From contig OY970069.1 of the NCBI GenBank assembly GCA_963705325.1, positions 1,612,001 through 1,676,000 on the forward strand: DNA of 64,000 nt, in the 5' to 3' direction. The number at the start of each line of letters is the position of its first letter. The stretch's first letter is position 1. Below, piece by piece: positions 16,818 through 24,845 of this stretch. The position numbers and the translations under genes were made by a program. The notes under the pieces were generated by a model. It made no database searches and was not told where the DNA came from. It saw only the letters and a list, made by a program, of their open reading frames with translations. Source of the stretch: DATARH01 sp963705325. GTDB lineage: Bacteria > Pseudomonadota > Alphaproteobacteria > ATCC43930 > CGMCC-115725.

Positions 16818-18011
16818 ATGACCAAACCCTTTGCCGGCGTTCGCATCCTCGATTTCACCCGCTACGTCGCGGGGCCGTTCGGCACCTATCAGCTGGCGTT
16901 GCTCGGCGCCGACGTCGTCAAGATCGAGCCCAAGGCCGGCGACGACATGCGACAGTCGCAGGTGTCGAAAGAATGGGCGGCGAAGGGGCTCGGGCCGTCG
17001 TTCATGGGGATTAACTCCAACAAGCGCAGCCTGACGCTCGATCTGCAAAAGCCGAAGGCGGTCGAGATCGTCAAACGCCTGGTCAAGACCGCCGACGTGG
17101 TGTGGGAGAATTTCCGCCCCGGCATCATGGAGCGCTTCGGCATCGGCTACGAGACGCTCAAGGCGATCAACCTGCGGCTCATCTACTGCGCGGTCTCGGG
17201 GTTTGGGCAGAACGGACCGGAGCGCGGCACCGCCGCCTTCGACGGCAAGCTCCAGGCGATGAGCGGCATCATGTCGATCACCGGGCACGAGGACAAAGGC
17301 CCCACCCGCGCCGGCTTTGCGCTGTGCGACACGATCGGCGCGATGACCGCGGCCTTCGCCGTCGCCAGCGCGCTCTACCAGCGCACCGTCACCGGTGAGG
17401 GGCAGTTTGTCGACGTGTCGATGCTCGACGCGGCGCTGTCGTTTCTCTCGGGGCAAGTCGCCGAATACACCGTGACCGGCCATATCCACCGCCAATTCGG
17501 CAACCTCTCTAGCACCGGCAAAGTCACCGGCAACCGCTTCAAGGCCGGCGAGGGCGATCTCATGCTGGCGGTCATGACCGAGCGGCAATTCGCCAATCTG
17601 ATGAAGGGGCTGGGCCGCGAGGACGCGCTCGCCGACCCGCGTTTCGCCGATTGGCCGTCGCGCAAGGCGAACGAGCCGGCACTGCGCGCGATCATCGAGG
17701 ATGCGCTGGCCAGCGACAGCGCCAAGAGCTGGGAGCAGCGGCTGACGGCGATGGATGTGCCGTGCGCCGGCATTTGGTCAATCTCCGAGATCGTCCACCA
17801 TCCCCAGCTCGCGCATCGCGACGTGCTGCAAAAGGTGAAATCCGACGAGGGCGAATTGACCCTCGTCGGCTCGGGGTTTCGCCTCGCGCATGGCGGCGGC
17901 GGCATCGACCGGCCGCCGCCCAAAATCGGCGAGCACAACGCCGAAATCCTCGCCGAGGCCGGCTACGACGCCGCCGAGATCGCCGCGCTCAAGGCTGAAG
18001 GCGTCGTCTAG
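16818..18011 (+). CDS. CaiB/BaiF (family III) CoA-transferase
   Basis: The 397-aa product has the family architecture in normal order. N-terminal 'GVRILDFTRYVAGPFGTYQL' and 'GADVVKIEP' are followed by 'NKRSLTLDL' and 'DVVWENFRPG'. The active-site strand is 'GQFVDVSMLDAALSF', with the nucleophilic Asp at residue 204. The family moves CoA between carboxylic acids (formyl-CoA/oxalate, carnitine, succinyl-CoA and others); the substrate here is not evident. It follows the palindromic repeat after the GrdB-like gene and is followed convergently by the SCO gene, 3 bases away. Confidence 0.92.
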   Translation: MTKPFAGVRILDFTRYVAGPFGTYQLALLGADVVKIEPKAGDDMRQSQVSKEWAAKGLGPSFMGINSNKRSLTLDLQKPKAVEIVKRLVKTADVVWENFRPGIMERFGIGYETLKAINLRLIYCAVSGFGQNGPERGTAAFDGKLQAMSGIMSITGHEDKGPTRAGFALCDTIGAMTAAFAVASALYQRTVTGEGQFVDVSMLDAALSFLSGQVAEYTVTGHIHRQFGNLSSTGKVTGNRFKAGEGDLMLAVMTERQFANLMKGLGREDALADPRFADWPSRKANEPALRAIIEDALASDSAKSWEQRLTAMDVPCAGIWSISEIVHHPQLAHRDVLQKVKSDEGELTLVGSGFRLAHGGGGIDRPPPKIGEHNAEILAEAGYDAAEIAALKAEGVV

Positions 18012-18014
18012 CGG

Positions 18015-18632
18015 CTAGCTGACAAGCTTCTTCAGCCGCGTCACCATCGTGTCGGAGGTATCGTCCGGCGTGAAGGTGGCGGTGAACCGGCCCTGCGGAT
18101 CCATGATGTAGATCAGCGCGCCGTGGTCCATGTCATAGCCGTCCTTGGTCGGATGCTTGGCATAATAGACCTTGTAGTCCTGCGCCGCCTGCTTGACCTC
18201 GGCCGCCGTGCCGGTCAGCCCGGTGATCGGCCCGCCGAAGCTCTCGATGTAGGATTTGAGAACCGCCGGCGTGTCGCGGTCGGGATCGACGCTGATAAAG
18301 ACGATGCCGACCTGGCTTTTCGCGGCGCCGAGCTGATCGACCGCCAGCGACAGGTCGTTGAGCGCGGTCGGACAGATGTCGGGGCAATGCGTATAGCCGA
18401 AGAACACCAGATGCCACTTACCTTTGAGGTCGGCATCGGTGAACGGTTTGCCGTTCTGGTCGACCAGGCTGAACTTGCCGCCGATGGCGCCGGCGAGGGG
18501 GTTGCCGTTCCCGCTGTCGCGAAAGGCGACGCCGATCAGTACCCCGGCGACCAGCACCAAGACGCCGGCGAACGCCGCGGCGATCAGCACAAAGCGGGGC
18601 GACCCGCCCGTTGTGGGTTTAGACTTTGCCAT
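18015..18632 (-). CDS. SCO1/SenC-family copper chaperone
   Basis: The 205-aa protein has one N-terminal membrane anchor (residues ~14-36) and a periplasmic thioredoxin-like domain. The copper ligands are present: 'CPDICP' (C83 and C87) and the distal His in 'DMDHGALIY' (H170). SCO proteins deliver or reduce copper for the CuA centre of cytochrome c oxidase. It is the last gene of a minus-strand run with PCu(A)C (7 bases upstream), DUF2946 and cpdR. SCO and PCu(A)C usually act together on the same CuA site. Confidence 0.95.
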   Translation of the reverse strand: MAKSKPTTGGSPRFVLIAAAFAGVLVLVAGVLIGVAFRDSGNGNPLAGAIGGKFSLVDQNGKPFTDADLKGKWHLVFFGYTHCPDICPTALNDLSLAVDQLGAAKSQVGIVFISVDPDRDTPAVLKSYIESFGGPITGLTGTAAEVKQAAQDYKVYYAKHPTKDGYDMDHGALIYIMDPQGRFTATFTPDDTSDTMVTRLKKLVS

Positions 18633-18639
18633 GGCGGCC

Positions 18640-19128
18640 TCAATGATGCATCGGCATGTCCATCCCGGGCATCGTCGTACCGGGGCCCATCGCGCCGACC
18701 TTCTGCACCGCGACCGTCACCTGCTGCGTTCCGGCCTTCTCGAAGGTCAGGGTCAGCGGAAAGGTCTGTCCCTCCTTGAGCGGCTGCGCGAGCCCCATCA
18801 GCATGATGTGGTAGCCGCCCGGCTTTAGCGCCACCGCCTTGCCGGCGGGCAGGTCGATGCCGTCGACCTGGCGCATTTTCATCACCCCGTTATCCATCGT
18901 CATGGTGTGCAGTTGCGCCTCTTTGGCCGCCGGGGTCGAGGCGCCGGTGAGGCGGTCGCCGGCGGTCGAGGTGATCGTGACGTAAGCGGCTGCCGTTTGC
19001 GCTCCGCCCGGCGTCGCACGCGCCCAGGCGTCCTTGACCTGAACCGCGGTTCCCTGCGCGAAGGCGCCGCCACTCAGCGTTGCCAAAAACACCAGTACCG
19101 CGCTCAGCGCGGCCAATTTCGTCCTCAT
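18640..19128 (-). CDS. PCu(A)C-type periplasmic copper chaperone
   Basis: The 162-aa product has a signal peptide (cleavage near 'GGAFAQG', residue ~24). The family copper motif H-x10-M-x21-H-x-M is exact: H74, M85, H107, M109. The C-terminus adds a Met/His-rich tail ('MPGMDMPMHH') that could bind further copper. ATG 19128 is chosen because GGAGAG precedes it and the signal peptide begins there. The gene sits upstream of SCO, its usual partner in CuA assembly. Confidence 0.94.
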   Translation of the reverse strand: MRTKLAALSAVLVFLATLSGGAFAQGTAVQVKDAWARATPGGAQTAAAYVTITSTAGDRLTGASTPAAKEAQLHTMTMDNGVMKMRQVDGIDLPAGKAVALKPGGYHIMLMGLAQPLKEGQTFPLTLTFEKAGTQQVTVAVQKVGAMGPGTTMPGMDMPMHH

Positions 19129-19201
19129 CAATTCTCTCCAAGAAGGGGCGTGCGGCACATTCGCCGCCGGCCCGAGTCACCCGAACTTCGCTTGAATTGC
19201 C

Positions 19202-19591
19202 TCAGGCGAGTTCCGGCGGCGCCCGGGGCTGGACGTCATTGCGGATGGGCCGCCGAGCGCGCGGCGCGTATGACTGGACGAGCGCGTGCGCCAGGCCGAC
19301 GACGCGACGGAGGGTCAAATACCCGGGCCGGCTCGGCGTCAGATTGAAGACGAGGCCACAGCACAGCGCGCAATGCCGGATCGGCAAGGGCACGCCAGGT
19401 TTTGCCGGGGCGCCGCTGGCGCCGCTGCAGAACGCGGTGATCGGGAGGGGCGTGCCGGGATCCGCCGAGGCAGCCGAGACCGTGGTCGGCAGCAGCGCAT
19501 CGATCATCATCGCCAGGATGGCGATCCAGGCCGGCAGACTGCGCCGGCGTCGGGCGGCTCGGCGATTGCTCACGATGCGGCCTTTCGGCAA
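19202..19591 (-). CDS. DUF2946-like small membrane/periplasmic protein
   Basis: The 129-aa product has a basic N-terminus, one hydrophobic segment (~20-41) and Cys clusters, 'AFCSGASG' and 'IRHCALCCGL'. Short proteins with a CxxC-type centre are often found beside PCu(A)C/SCO or copper-resistance genes and are classed as DUF2946. The family match is by pattern and context only. It lies 14 bases after cpdR and 73 bases before the PCu(A)C gene. Confidence 0.6.
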   Translation of the reverse strand: MPKGRIVSNRRAARRRRSLPAWIAILAMMIDALLPTTVSAASADPGTPLPITAFCSGASGAPAKPGVPLPIRHCALCCGLVFNLTPSRPGYLTLRRVVGLAHALVQSYAPRARRPIRNDVQPRAPPELA

Positions 19592-19605
19592 GCCCTGGAC
19601 CCACT

Positions 19606-19965
19606 CTACTCCAGCAGCAGGGCCTCGACCTCCTCGATTAAATGCCGCAGGTGAAACGGCTTGGCTAATACGCGCGGCTGCCGGTCGGCAAACCCGCCCT
19701 CGCGCATCGCCACCGCGGCAAAACCGGTGATGAACATAATCCGGATACCGGGCTGGCGCTCGGCGATCTTGCGAGCCAGCTCGATGCCGTCGAGGCCCGG
19801 CATCACCACGTCGGCGAGCAGCATGTCGAAATTGGTGGCCTCGGCGAGAGCTAGAGCGACGAGGCCGTCGCCGACCGAATCCACCGCGTGCCCGGCCCGC
19901 TGCAGGCCGCGGGTCAGAAACAGGCGCAGGTGATCGTCGTCTTCGGCGAGGAGGATGCGGGCCAT
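19606..19965 (-). CDS. cpdR: CpdR-type single-domain response regulator
   Basis: The 119-aa receiver domain has no output domain. Acidic pocket 'AEDDD' (residues 7-11), phospho-acceptor D52 in 'LLADVVMPGLDGIELA', T80 and K102 ('LAKPFHL') are all present. The wording 'RILLAEDDDHLRLFLTRGL' and 'IMFITGFAAVAM' is characteristic of CpdR. In Caulobacter and relatives, CpdR in its unphosphorylated form directs ClpXP to the pole and primes substrates for proteolysis. The C-terminus ends in LLLE rather than the Ala-Ala seen in Caulobacter CpdR, so self-degradation may differ. ATG 19965 matches the family start. It diverges from the amidohydrolase gene and heads a minus-strand run into copper genes. 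Confidence 0.88.
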   Translation of the reverse strand: MARILLAEDDDHLRLFLTRGLQRAGHAVDSVGDGLVALALAEATNFDMLLADVVMPGLDGIELARKIAERQPGIRIMFITGFAAVAMREGGFADRQPRVLAKPFHLRHLIEEVEALLLE

Positions 19966-20147
19966 ATGAGCGGGTTCGTTAGCGTCGGAAACCGAGGGAG
20001 CGGGCCGAGCATCTAGCACGAGATCAATGCGGGGCAAAGCCGGCGGGGCCGGCTGTCGCCGGCGATGCGTCGGCCGGACCGCGCGCGGCACGCCGCGTGC
20101 AACGCAGACGTTTCCTCCGGCAAAGATGATGATTTAATCTCGCACAT

Positions 20148-21029
20148 ATGGACGGTTCGGCGATCATCGCGACCCCGGCCCTCGCGCCGCTCGATCTGCG
20201 GCGCCCCGGCGCGCGCGTCCTGCCGCTGGTCGTCGCGTCGCCGCATAGCGGCTCGGATTATCCGCCAGCGTTTGTCGCCGCCTCGCGGCTCGATCCGCAA
20301 ACCCTGCGCCGCTCCGAAGACGCCTTCGTCGACGAAATTTTCAGCGGCGCCCCGTCACTCGGCGCGCCGCTCCTCGCCGCGCGGTTCCCCCGCGCCTACC
20401 TCGACGTCAACCGCGAGGCGTGGGAGCTCGACCCGGCGATGTTCGCCGACGCGCTTCCCGATTACGTCAATTCCCGCTCGCCGCGCGTGCGCATGGGGCT
20501 CGGCACCATTGCCCGAGTGGTGGCGAGTGGCGAGGAGATCTACAGCGCGAAATTGTCCTTCGCGGATGCGAAGGAGCGGGTCGATTCGCTGTACCGGCCG
20601 TATCACGCGGCGCTGGCACGGCTGGTCGAGGAAACCGCATCGCAATTCGGCTTCTGTCTTGTTGTCGATTGCCATTCAATGCCGTCGGGAGCAAGCGGCG
20701 TCGGCCGCGACTCGGCCGATATCGTGCTCGGCGATTGCCATGGGGCATCCTGCGCGCCACAGCTGGTGGAGGCCGCGCGCTGCTATCTGAGCCAGCGCGG
20801 CTTCGCGGTCGCGCTGAACGCTCCCTACGCGGGCGGGTTCACCACCGGCTATTACGGGCGCCCGCGCCAACGATGCCATGCTCTACAAATTGAAATAAAT
20901 CGCGCGATCTATATGGACGAGCATAGCTATCGCCGCCGTGCCGGTTTCAACGAGCTGAGGGAGGCGATGGCGGGGCTGCTCGGTTGGCTCGGCGGCACCG
21001 TGCGGGAGTACCTGGCACCGTCCCGTTGA
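20148..21029 (+). CDS. N-formylglutamate amidohydrolase family protein
   Basis: The 293-aa product shows the family metal-site motifs: 'VASPHSGSDYPP' near residue 30, 'RSEDAFVDEIF', and 'VVDCHSMPS' with its His. The C-terminal 'ALQIEINRAIYMDE' is also typical. These zinc hydrolases release formate from N-formylglutamate in histidine breakdown, but many members stand outside hut operons, as here, and their substrates are untested. The adjacency to cpdR recurs in alphaproteobacteria. No hut genes are nearby. Confidence 0.88.
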   Translation: MDGSAIIATPALAPLDLRRPGARVLPLVVASPHSGSDYPPAFVAASRLDPQTLRRSEDAFVDEIFSGAPSLGAPLLAARFPRAYLDVNREAWELDPAMFADALPDYVNSRSPRVRMGLGTIARVVASGEEIYSAKLSFADAKERVDSLYRPYHAALARLVEETASQFGFCLVVDCHSMPSGASGVGRDSADIVLGDCHGASCAPQLVEAARCYLSQRGFAVALNAPYAGGFTTGYYGRPRQRCHALQIEINRAIYMDEHSYRRRAGFNELREAMAGLLGWLGGTVREYLAPSR

Positions 21030-21089
21030 ACCATGCGCGCCATTTGGCCGTTGGCAGCGACGGATCGTGTCGCTGTGCTGCGTCGCGCG

Positions 21090-21121
21090 AAAAAAAACGG
21101 GCCGTGCTGGTGCACGGCCCG
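21090..21121 (-). terminator. Rho-independent terminator of the sRNA candidate
   Basis: The stem CGGGCCGTGC/GCACGGCCCG (10 bp, perfect) has the loop ACCA on the minus strand. It is followed by eight T on that strand (A-run at 21090-21097 on the plus strand). The orientation is clearly minus: no T-run follows on the plus side. Confidence 0.85.
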
Positions 21122-21185
21122 AGTTCAGGGAGGAAACGCCTAGAAGACGTGCGGTAAGGAACGTCGGACGACGATCGATACCGCA
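21090..21185 (-). ncRNA. Candidate small RNA with CCUCCC motif
   Basis: Read on the minus strand, a transcript of about 95 bases starts at a stem UGCGGUA/UACCGCA (arms 21179-21185 and 21150-21156). It passes through an unpaired UUUCCUCCCU (21127-21136, complementary to a Shine-Dalgarno) and ends in a 10-bp GC hairpin with eight U. A TTGACA -35 box lies upstream. This layout resembles the mmgR/alpha-r8 (Rfam 'suhB') RNAs of alphaproteobacteria, which carry a similar CCUCCC loop. The family assignment is from memory of the layout, not from an alignment. Confidence 0.6.
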
Positions 21186-21191
21186 ATGCAC

Positions 21192-21219
21192 AAATTAATG
21201 TGCGGTGCGCCAATGTCAA
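21192..21219 (-). promoter_or_regulatory. Sigma-70-like promoter of the sRNA candidate
   Basis: On the minus strand a perfect TTGACA (21214-21219) is separated by 16 bases from a weak TAATTT (21192-21197). That places initiation near 21185, exactly at the first base of the 5' hairpin. Confidence 0.5.
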
Positions 21220-21337
21220 CCCCTATCAGCTCAAGCTGGCCCTTATCCAAGCATTTACTCGTGGATAACTCGGTGGACGAGGGCACGGATTGTCTATGTG
21301 CGGCGCACAAGGACATTAGCGGAGCGCGGGGCGGTCG

Positions 21338-22306
21338 ATGAGCAGCTCGAAAGCGCTAACCCCTTGGTTAGTCGGTGATATTGGCGCCACGAATGCGCGC
21401 TTCGGCCTGGTCGAGCCCGACGGCTCGCTGCTGCATTCGAGCGTCTTGGCGGATGCCGATTACGCCGGTCTCGGCGAGGCGATCGAGGCCTATCTCGCCG
21501 AGCGCGGCGGATTGCCACGCCCCCGGCAGGCAGCGATCGCGGTGGCCTCGCCGATCACCGGTGACGCGGTCCGGATGACCAACCATCCCTGGGCATTCTC
21601 GATTTCCGCGCTGCGCACTCAGCTCGGCTTCGAGCGGCTCGAGGTGATCAACGATTTCACCGCGCAGGCGCTGGCGCTGCCGCATCTGGGGCCGGATGAC
21701 AAGACCGCGGTCGGCGGTGGCGCGGCACAGCCGGGCACGCCGATCGGTGTGCTCGGGCCGGGCTCCGGCCTCGGCGTTTCGGGACTAGTCCCGGCCGGGG
21801 CGCGCTGGGTCCCGCTTTCCGGCGAGGGGGGCCATGCGACGATGGCGCCGGTGAGCGAGCGCGAAAGCGCCGTGCTCGCGTTGATGCGGCGGCATTTCGA
21901 CCACGTTTCCGCCGAGCGGGTGCTGTCCGGGCCCGGGCTCGTCAACCTCTACAATGCGCTGGCCGAGGTCGATGGCGCGCGGGCCGCGCAGTACACCGCG
22001 GCGCAGATCACCGATGCGGCGAGCGAGAACGAAGACCCGCGATGCGGCGAGGCGACCGAGATGTTCTGCGCGATGCTCGGCACGATGGCGGGCAATCTGG
22101 CCCTGACCCTGGGGGCGAAGGGCGGAGTCTATATCGCCGGCGGTATCGTGCCCCGGCTCGGCGAGCGCTTCGCCACATCGCAATTCCGCGAGCGGTTCGA
22201 GGCAAAGGGCCGCTTTCGCGACTATCTGGCGCCGATCCCGACCTTTGTCGTGATCCATAAGCTGCCCGCTTTTCTCGGCTGCGCCGCGAAATTGCGTGAG
22301 GATTAG
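21338..22306 (+). CDS. glk: Glucokinase
   Basis: The 322-aa product of the ROK-unrelated bacterial Glk family phosphorylates glucose with ATP. The phosphate-1 loop 'VGDIGATNARFGLV' starts at residue ~12. 'INDFTAQALALP' holds the catalytic Asp. 'LGPGSGLGVSGLVP' and 'GEGGHATMAP' contact glucose, and 'GGVYIAGGIVPRL' is the adenosine loop. The length is normal. The gene stands alone and overlaps the stop of the convergent tsaC gene by four bases. It probably feeds glucose to Entner-Doudoroff or pentose routes encoded elsewhere. Confidence 0.95.
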   Translation: MSSSKALTPWLVGDIGATNARFGLVEPDGSLLHSSVLADADYAGLGEAIEAYLAERGGLPRPRQAAIAVASPITGDAVRMTNHPWAFSISALRTQLGFERLEVINDFTAQALALPHLGPDDKTAVGGGAAQPGTPIGVLGPGSGLGVSGLVPAGARWVPLSGEGGHATMAPVSERESAVLALMRRHFDHVSAERVLSGPGLVNLYNALAEVDGARAAQYTAAQITDAASENEDPRCGEATEMFCAMLGTMAGNLALTLGAKGGVYIAGGIVPRLGERFATSQFRERFEAKGRFRDYLAPIPTFVVIHKLPAFLGCAAKLRED

Positions 22307-23259
22307 CGCGGCGCGGCGGCGCGGCGCAGCCGGTCGTTGATGGCGCGGCCGAGACCGCGTTCGGGGATCGGCATCGCAGCGATGCCGGTGAAGTCAGGGC
22401 GGTCCAGCCGGCGCAGCATGGCGAAGAGATTGGCGGCGGCCTCGGCGAGATCGCCGGTGGGCGACAGGTTCAGCACCTCGGCAAAGCCAGAGACTTCTCC
22501 GGGGCCGAAAGCGAGCAGCGCCTCGCCGGGCCGCGCCCCGTTCGCGTTGATCCGGAGCGGCAGGCGAGGCGCGTAGTGGCTGGCGAGCTGGCCGGGCGAA
22601 CGCGGCGTCGCGGGGTTGGATGCCGGAGCCTCGATGGCGCCGAGCACCTCTTTCAACTGCTCCCACGTGACACCGCCGGGGCGCAGCAGTGCTGGGCGAT
22701 CGCCGCTCATATCAAGCACCGTCGATTCGAGACCGACCTGGCACGCCCCGCCGTCGAGGATCAATGCGACGCGGCCGCCGAGTTCGACGGCGACGTGCTC
22801 GGCGGTGGTCGGACTAACACGACCCGAGCGGTTGGCCGAGGGTGCCGCCAGGGGTAACCCGATCTCGCGCAACAGTGCTTGCGCGACCGGATGTGACGGC
22901 ACGCGCAGCGCCACCGTGTCGAGCCCGGCGCAGGCCAACAGCGAGACGCCGCTGCTCTCACGCGGCCGCAGCACCAAGGTCAAAGGCCCAGGCCAGAAAT
23001 GCTGGGCGACGTCGCGCGCCCCCGCGTCGAGTTCGGCGATGGCCTCGGCGGCGGCCAGGTCCGGCACATGGATAATCAGCGGATTGAACCGCGGCCGCCC
23101 CTTCGCCGCGAAGATGGCCGCGACCGCGCGATCGCTGGTGGCGTCGCCGCCGAGCCCGTAGACCGTCTCGGTCGGAAGCGCGACCAGCTTTCCGGCGCGC
23201 AGCAATTCGGCGGCGCGGCGGATCGCCTGCGGCGACGCCGGTACGATCCTTGCGTTCAT
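22303..23259 (-). CDS. L-threonylcarbamoyladenylate synthase (long TsaC/Sua5 form)
   Basis: The 318-aa product makes threonylcarbamoyl-AMP for the t6A modification at position 37 of ANN-decoding tRNAs. The N-terminal YrdC domain (~1-200) has 'LPTETVYGLGGDATSD', 'KGRPRFNPLIIHV' and 'APSANRSGRVSPTTAEHV'. The C-terminal ~110 residues form the extra Sua5 domain ('PRSPGQLASHYAP'), so this is the long Sua5 form rather than short TsaC. ATG 23259 matches the domain start; the longer open frame upstream is antisense to parA. Confidence 0.93.
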   Translation of the reverse strand: MNARIVPASPQAIRRAAELLRAGKLVALPTETVYGLGGDATSDRAVAAIFAAKGRPRFNPLIIHVPDLAAAEAIAELDAGARDVAQHFWPGPLTLVLRPRESSGVSLLACAGLDTVALRVPSHPVAQALLREIGLPLAAPSANRSGRVSPTTAEHVAVELGGRVALILDGGACQVGLESTVLDMSGDRPALLRPGGVTWEQLKEVLGAIEAPASNPATPRSPGQLASHYAPRLPLRINANGARPGEALLAFGPGEVSGFAEVLNLSPTGDLAEAAANLFAMLRRLDRPDFTGIAAMPIPERGLGRAINDRLRRAAAPR

Positions 23260-23305
23260 CAAGTCAGGGTGTCGAGATGGCGGCGTAATCGCAAGGGCGG
23301 GATAC

Positions 23306-23932
23306 ATGGCGGCCCGGGTCATCACCATCGCGCAGCAGAAAGGTGGCGCCGGCAAGACCACGCTGGCGGCGCAACTCGCGGTGACGTGGTCGGGGCAGGG
23401 GCGGCGGCTGGCGCTGCTCGACATCGACCCGCAGGCGAGCCTCGCCGCCTGGGTTGAGCTGCGCCGCGAGCGCGTCGGCGATCTCGGCTTCGACTTTGAC
23501 GCCCTGTCGGGCTGGCGCGCGGCGGAATGGATCGAGCGGCACGCGCGCGATGTCGACTTCGTCGTCGTCGACAGCCCGCCCCACGCCGAGCTGGAAGCCA
23601 AGATCGCGGTGCGGGCGGCCGGGCTGGTGGTCGTGCCGCTGCAGCCCTCGCCGCTCGACCTGTGGTCGACCGCCACCACGCTGAAACTGGCGCGCGAGGA
23701 AGGGCGACCGGTTCTGGCAGTGTTGAACCGCGTGCCGGCGCGGTCGAATCTGATCGACACGGTGACGGCGCAACTCGCCCGCGACGGCGTTGCGGTGGCC
23801 GCGGCTCGCCTCGGCGGTCGCGTCGCCTTTACGCAGGCGATGGCGCTGGGGCGCGGCGTCACCGAGAGCGCGCCGTCGAGTCTTGCCGCGGCCGAGATCG
23901 CCGCGCTCGCCGCCGAGATCGGCCAAGTCTAG
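23306..23932 (+). CDS. ParA-family P-loop ATPase (orphan)
   Basis: The 208-aa product has the deviant Walker A 'QQKGGAGKTTLAAQL' (residues ~11-25) and 'LLDIDPQASLAAW'. The Walker B-type strand is 'VVVDSPPHAELEA'. The short length and lack of an N-terminal HTH resemble the chromosomal ParA-like/MipZ-like group rather than plasmid ParA. There is no parB or parS-like cluster beside it, so a chromosome-partition role is not supported. It diverges from tsaC across 46 bases and is followed 54 bases later by the CoA-transferase pair. Confidence 0.88.
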   Translation: MAARVITIAQQKGGAGKTTLAAQLAVTWSGQGRRLALLDIDPQASLAAWVELRRERVGDLGFDFDALSGWRAAEWIERHARDVDFVVVDSPPHAELEAKIAVRAAGLVVVPLQPSPLDLWSTATTLKLAREEGRPVLAVLNRVPARSNLIDTVTAQLARDGVAVAAARLGGRVAFTQAMALGRGVTESAPSSLAAAEIAALAAEIGQV

Positions 23933-23986
23933 CGCCGCACCGCGGGTTCCGCTTAAATCGCTGCGGGGAAACGCTGGCGGAAGCAG

Positions 23987-24676
23987 ATGATCGATAAATT
24001 CGTCCGTTCGGTCGCCGATGCGATGGCGGGCATCAAGGACGGCTCGACTGTCATCGTGGCCGGGTTCGCACAGGTTGGCGAGCCGCGCGCGCTGGTCGAC
24101 GGGCTGATCGAGCAGGGCGCCAAGGACCTCACCGTCGTCCATAACACCGCCGGGCGCGGGCGCGAGGGCGTGGCGAAGCTGATCGGCGAAGGGCGGGTGC
24201 GCAAGATCATCTGCAGCTTCGCGCGCAGCCGCTGCTCGGTGCTGTTCGAGGAGGTCTACGCGCGCGGCGATATCGAGTTGGAGATCGTGCCGCAGGGCAC
24301 GCTCGCCGAGCGCATTCGCGCCGGCGGCGCCGGCATCCCGGCCTTTTTCACCCCGACCGGCGGCGGCACCTTGATTGCTCGGGGCAAGGAGACGCGGGTC
24401 ATCAACGGGCGCGAATGCGTGTTGGAGCAGGCGATCCGCGGCGATGTCGCGCTGGTCGAGGCGTGGCGCGCCGACCGCTGGGGCAACTGCGTCTATCGCG
24501 ACGCCGGGCGGAACTTCAACCCGGTAGCCGCGGCGGCGGGCGATCTCACCATCGTCCAGACCCAGAACGTCGCCGAATTGGGCGAGCTGACCCCGGAAAC
24601 GATCGTGACGCCGGGCGTTTATGTGAACCGCATCGTCCACGTCCCGTCGGGCGACCCGCCGGTGGTGATTTCGTGA
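23987..24676 (+). CDS. 3-oxoacid CoA-transferase subunit A
   Basis: The 229-aa product belongs to the family I CoA-transferase alpha subunits (ScoA/PcaI/AtoD-like). Typical segments are 'GSTVIVAGFAQVGEPRALVDGL', 'LTVVHNTAGRG', 'EIVPQGTLAERIRAGGAGIPAF' and 'ETRVINGRECVLEQAI'. The B subunit follows, but the two genes are split by a 160-base palindromic repeat instead of the usual overlap. The pair probably activates a 3-oxoacid (3-oxoadipate, acetoacetate or similar) with succinyl- or acetyl-CoA; the acid is not determined. Confidence 0.92.
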   Translation: MIDKFVRSVADAMAGIKDGSTVIVAGFAQVGEPRALVDGLIEQGAKDLTVVHNTAGRGREGVAKLIGEGRVRKIICSFARSRCSVLFEEVYARGDIELEIVPQGTLAERIRAGGAGIPAFFTPTGGGTLIARGKETRVINGRECVLEQAIRGDVALVEAWRADRWGNCVYRDAGRNFNPVAAAAGDLTIVQTQNVAELGELTPETIVTPGVYVNRIVHVPSGDPPVVIS

Positions 24677-24686
24677 CCCCCGTCTT

Positions 24687-24832
24687 TGTCATTCCGGGGC
24701 GCTGCGCCGCAGCGAACCCGGAAACCATGAACACTGGCCGCGCCGGTTCTGATCGAACGCCTAAGCAAGCCCCGCGAAAGCCTGTGTGCATGGGTTCCGG
24801 GTCTCGCCCTCCGGACGACCCCGGAATGACAG
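24687..24832 (+). repeat. Palindromic intergenic repeat inside the CoA-transferase operon
   Basis: The outer ends TGTCATTCCGG (left) and CCGGAATGACA (right) are exact inverted repeats. Inner parts also match in inverse order (AACCCGGAAACCATG on the left against CATGGGTTCCGG on the right). The element nearly fills the gap between subunits A and B and ends just before the AGGAAAG ribosome-binding site of subunit B. It is of the kind of long palindrome scattered in many alphaproteobacterial genomes. Confidence 0.78.
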
Positions 24833-24845
24833 GAAAGATAAGCGC

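Larger units (their letters stand above)
21030..21337. other. 308-base gene-free region
   Basis: This gap lies between the amidohydrolase and glucokinase genes. Its left two-thirds holds the minus-strand sRNA candidate (promoter, body and terminator, 21090-21219). The right third (21220-21337) holds the upstream region of glk, with no motif I can name. No protein-coding potential was seen on either strand. Confidence 0.6.

Noticed and set aside
15756..17588. 610-codon open frame on the minus strand opposite the selenoprotein-like and CoA-transferase genes
   Set aside because: Composition is typical of antisense frames in GC-rich DNA and there is no recognisable motif.
23306..23932. ParAB partition locus or plasmid backbone
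   Set aside because: No ParB gene, no parS-like cluster and no replication gene nearby; the rest of the window is chromosomal.
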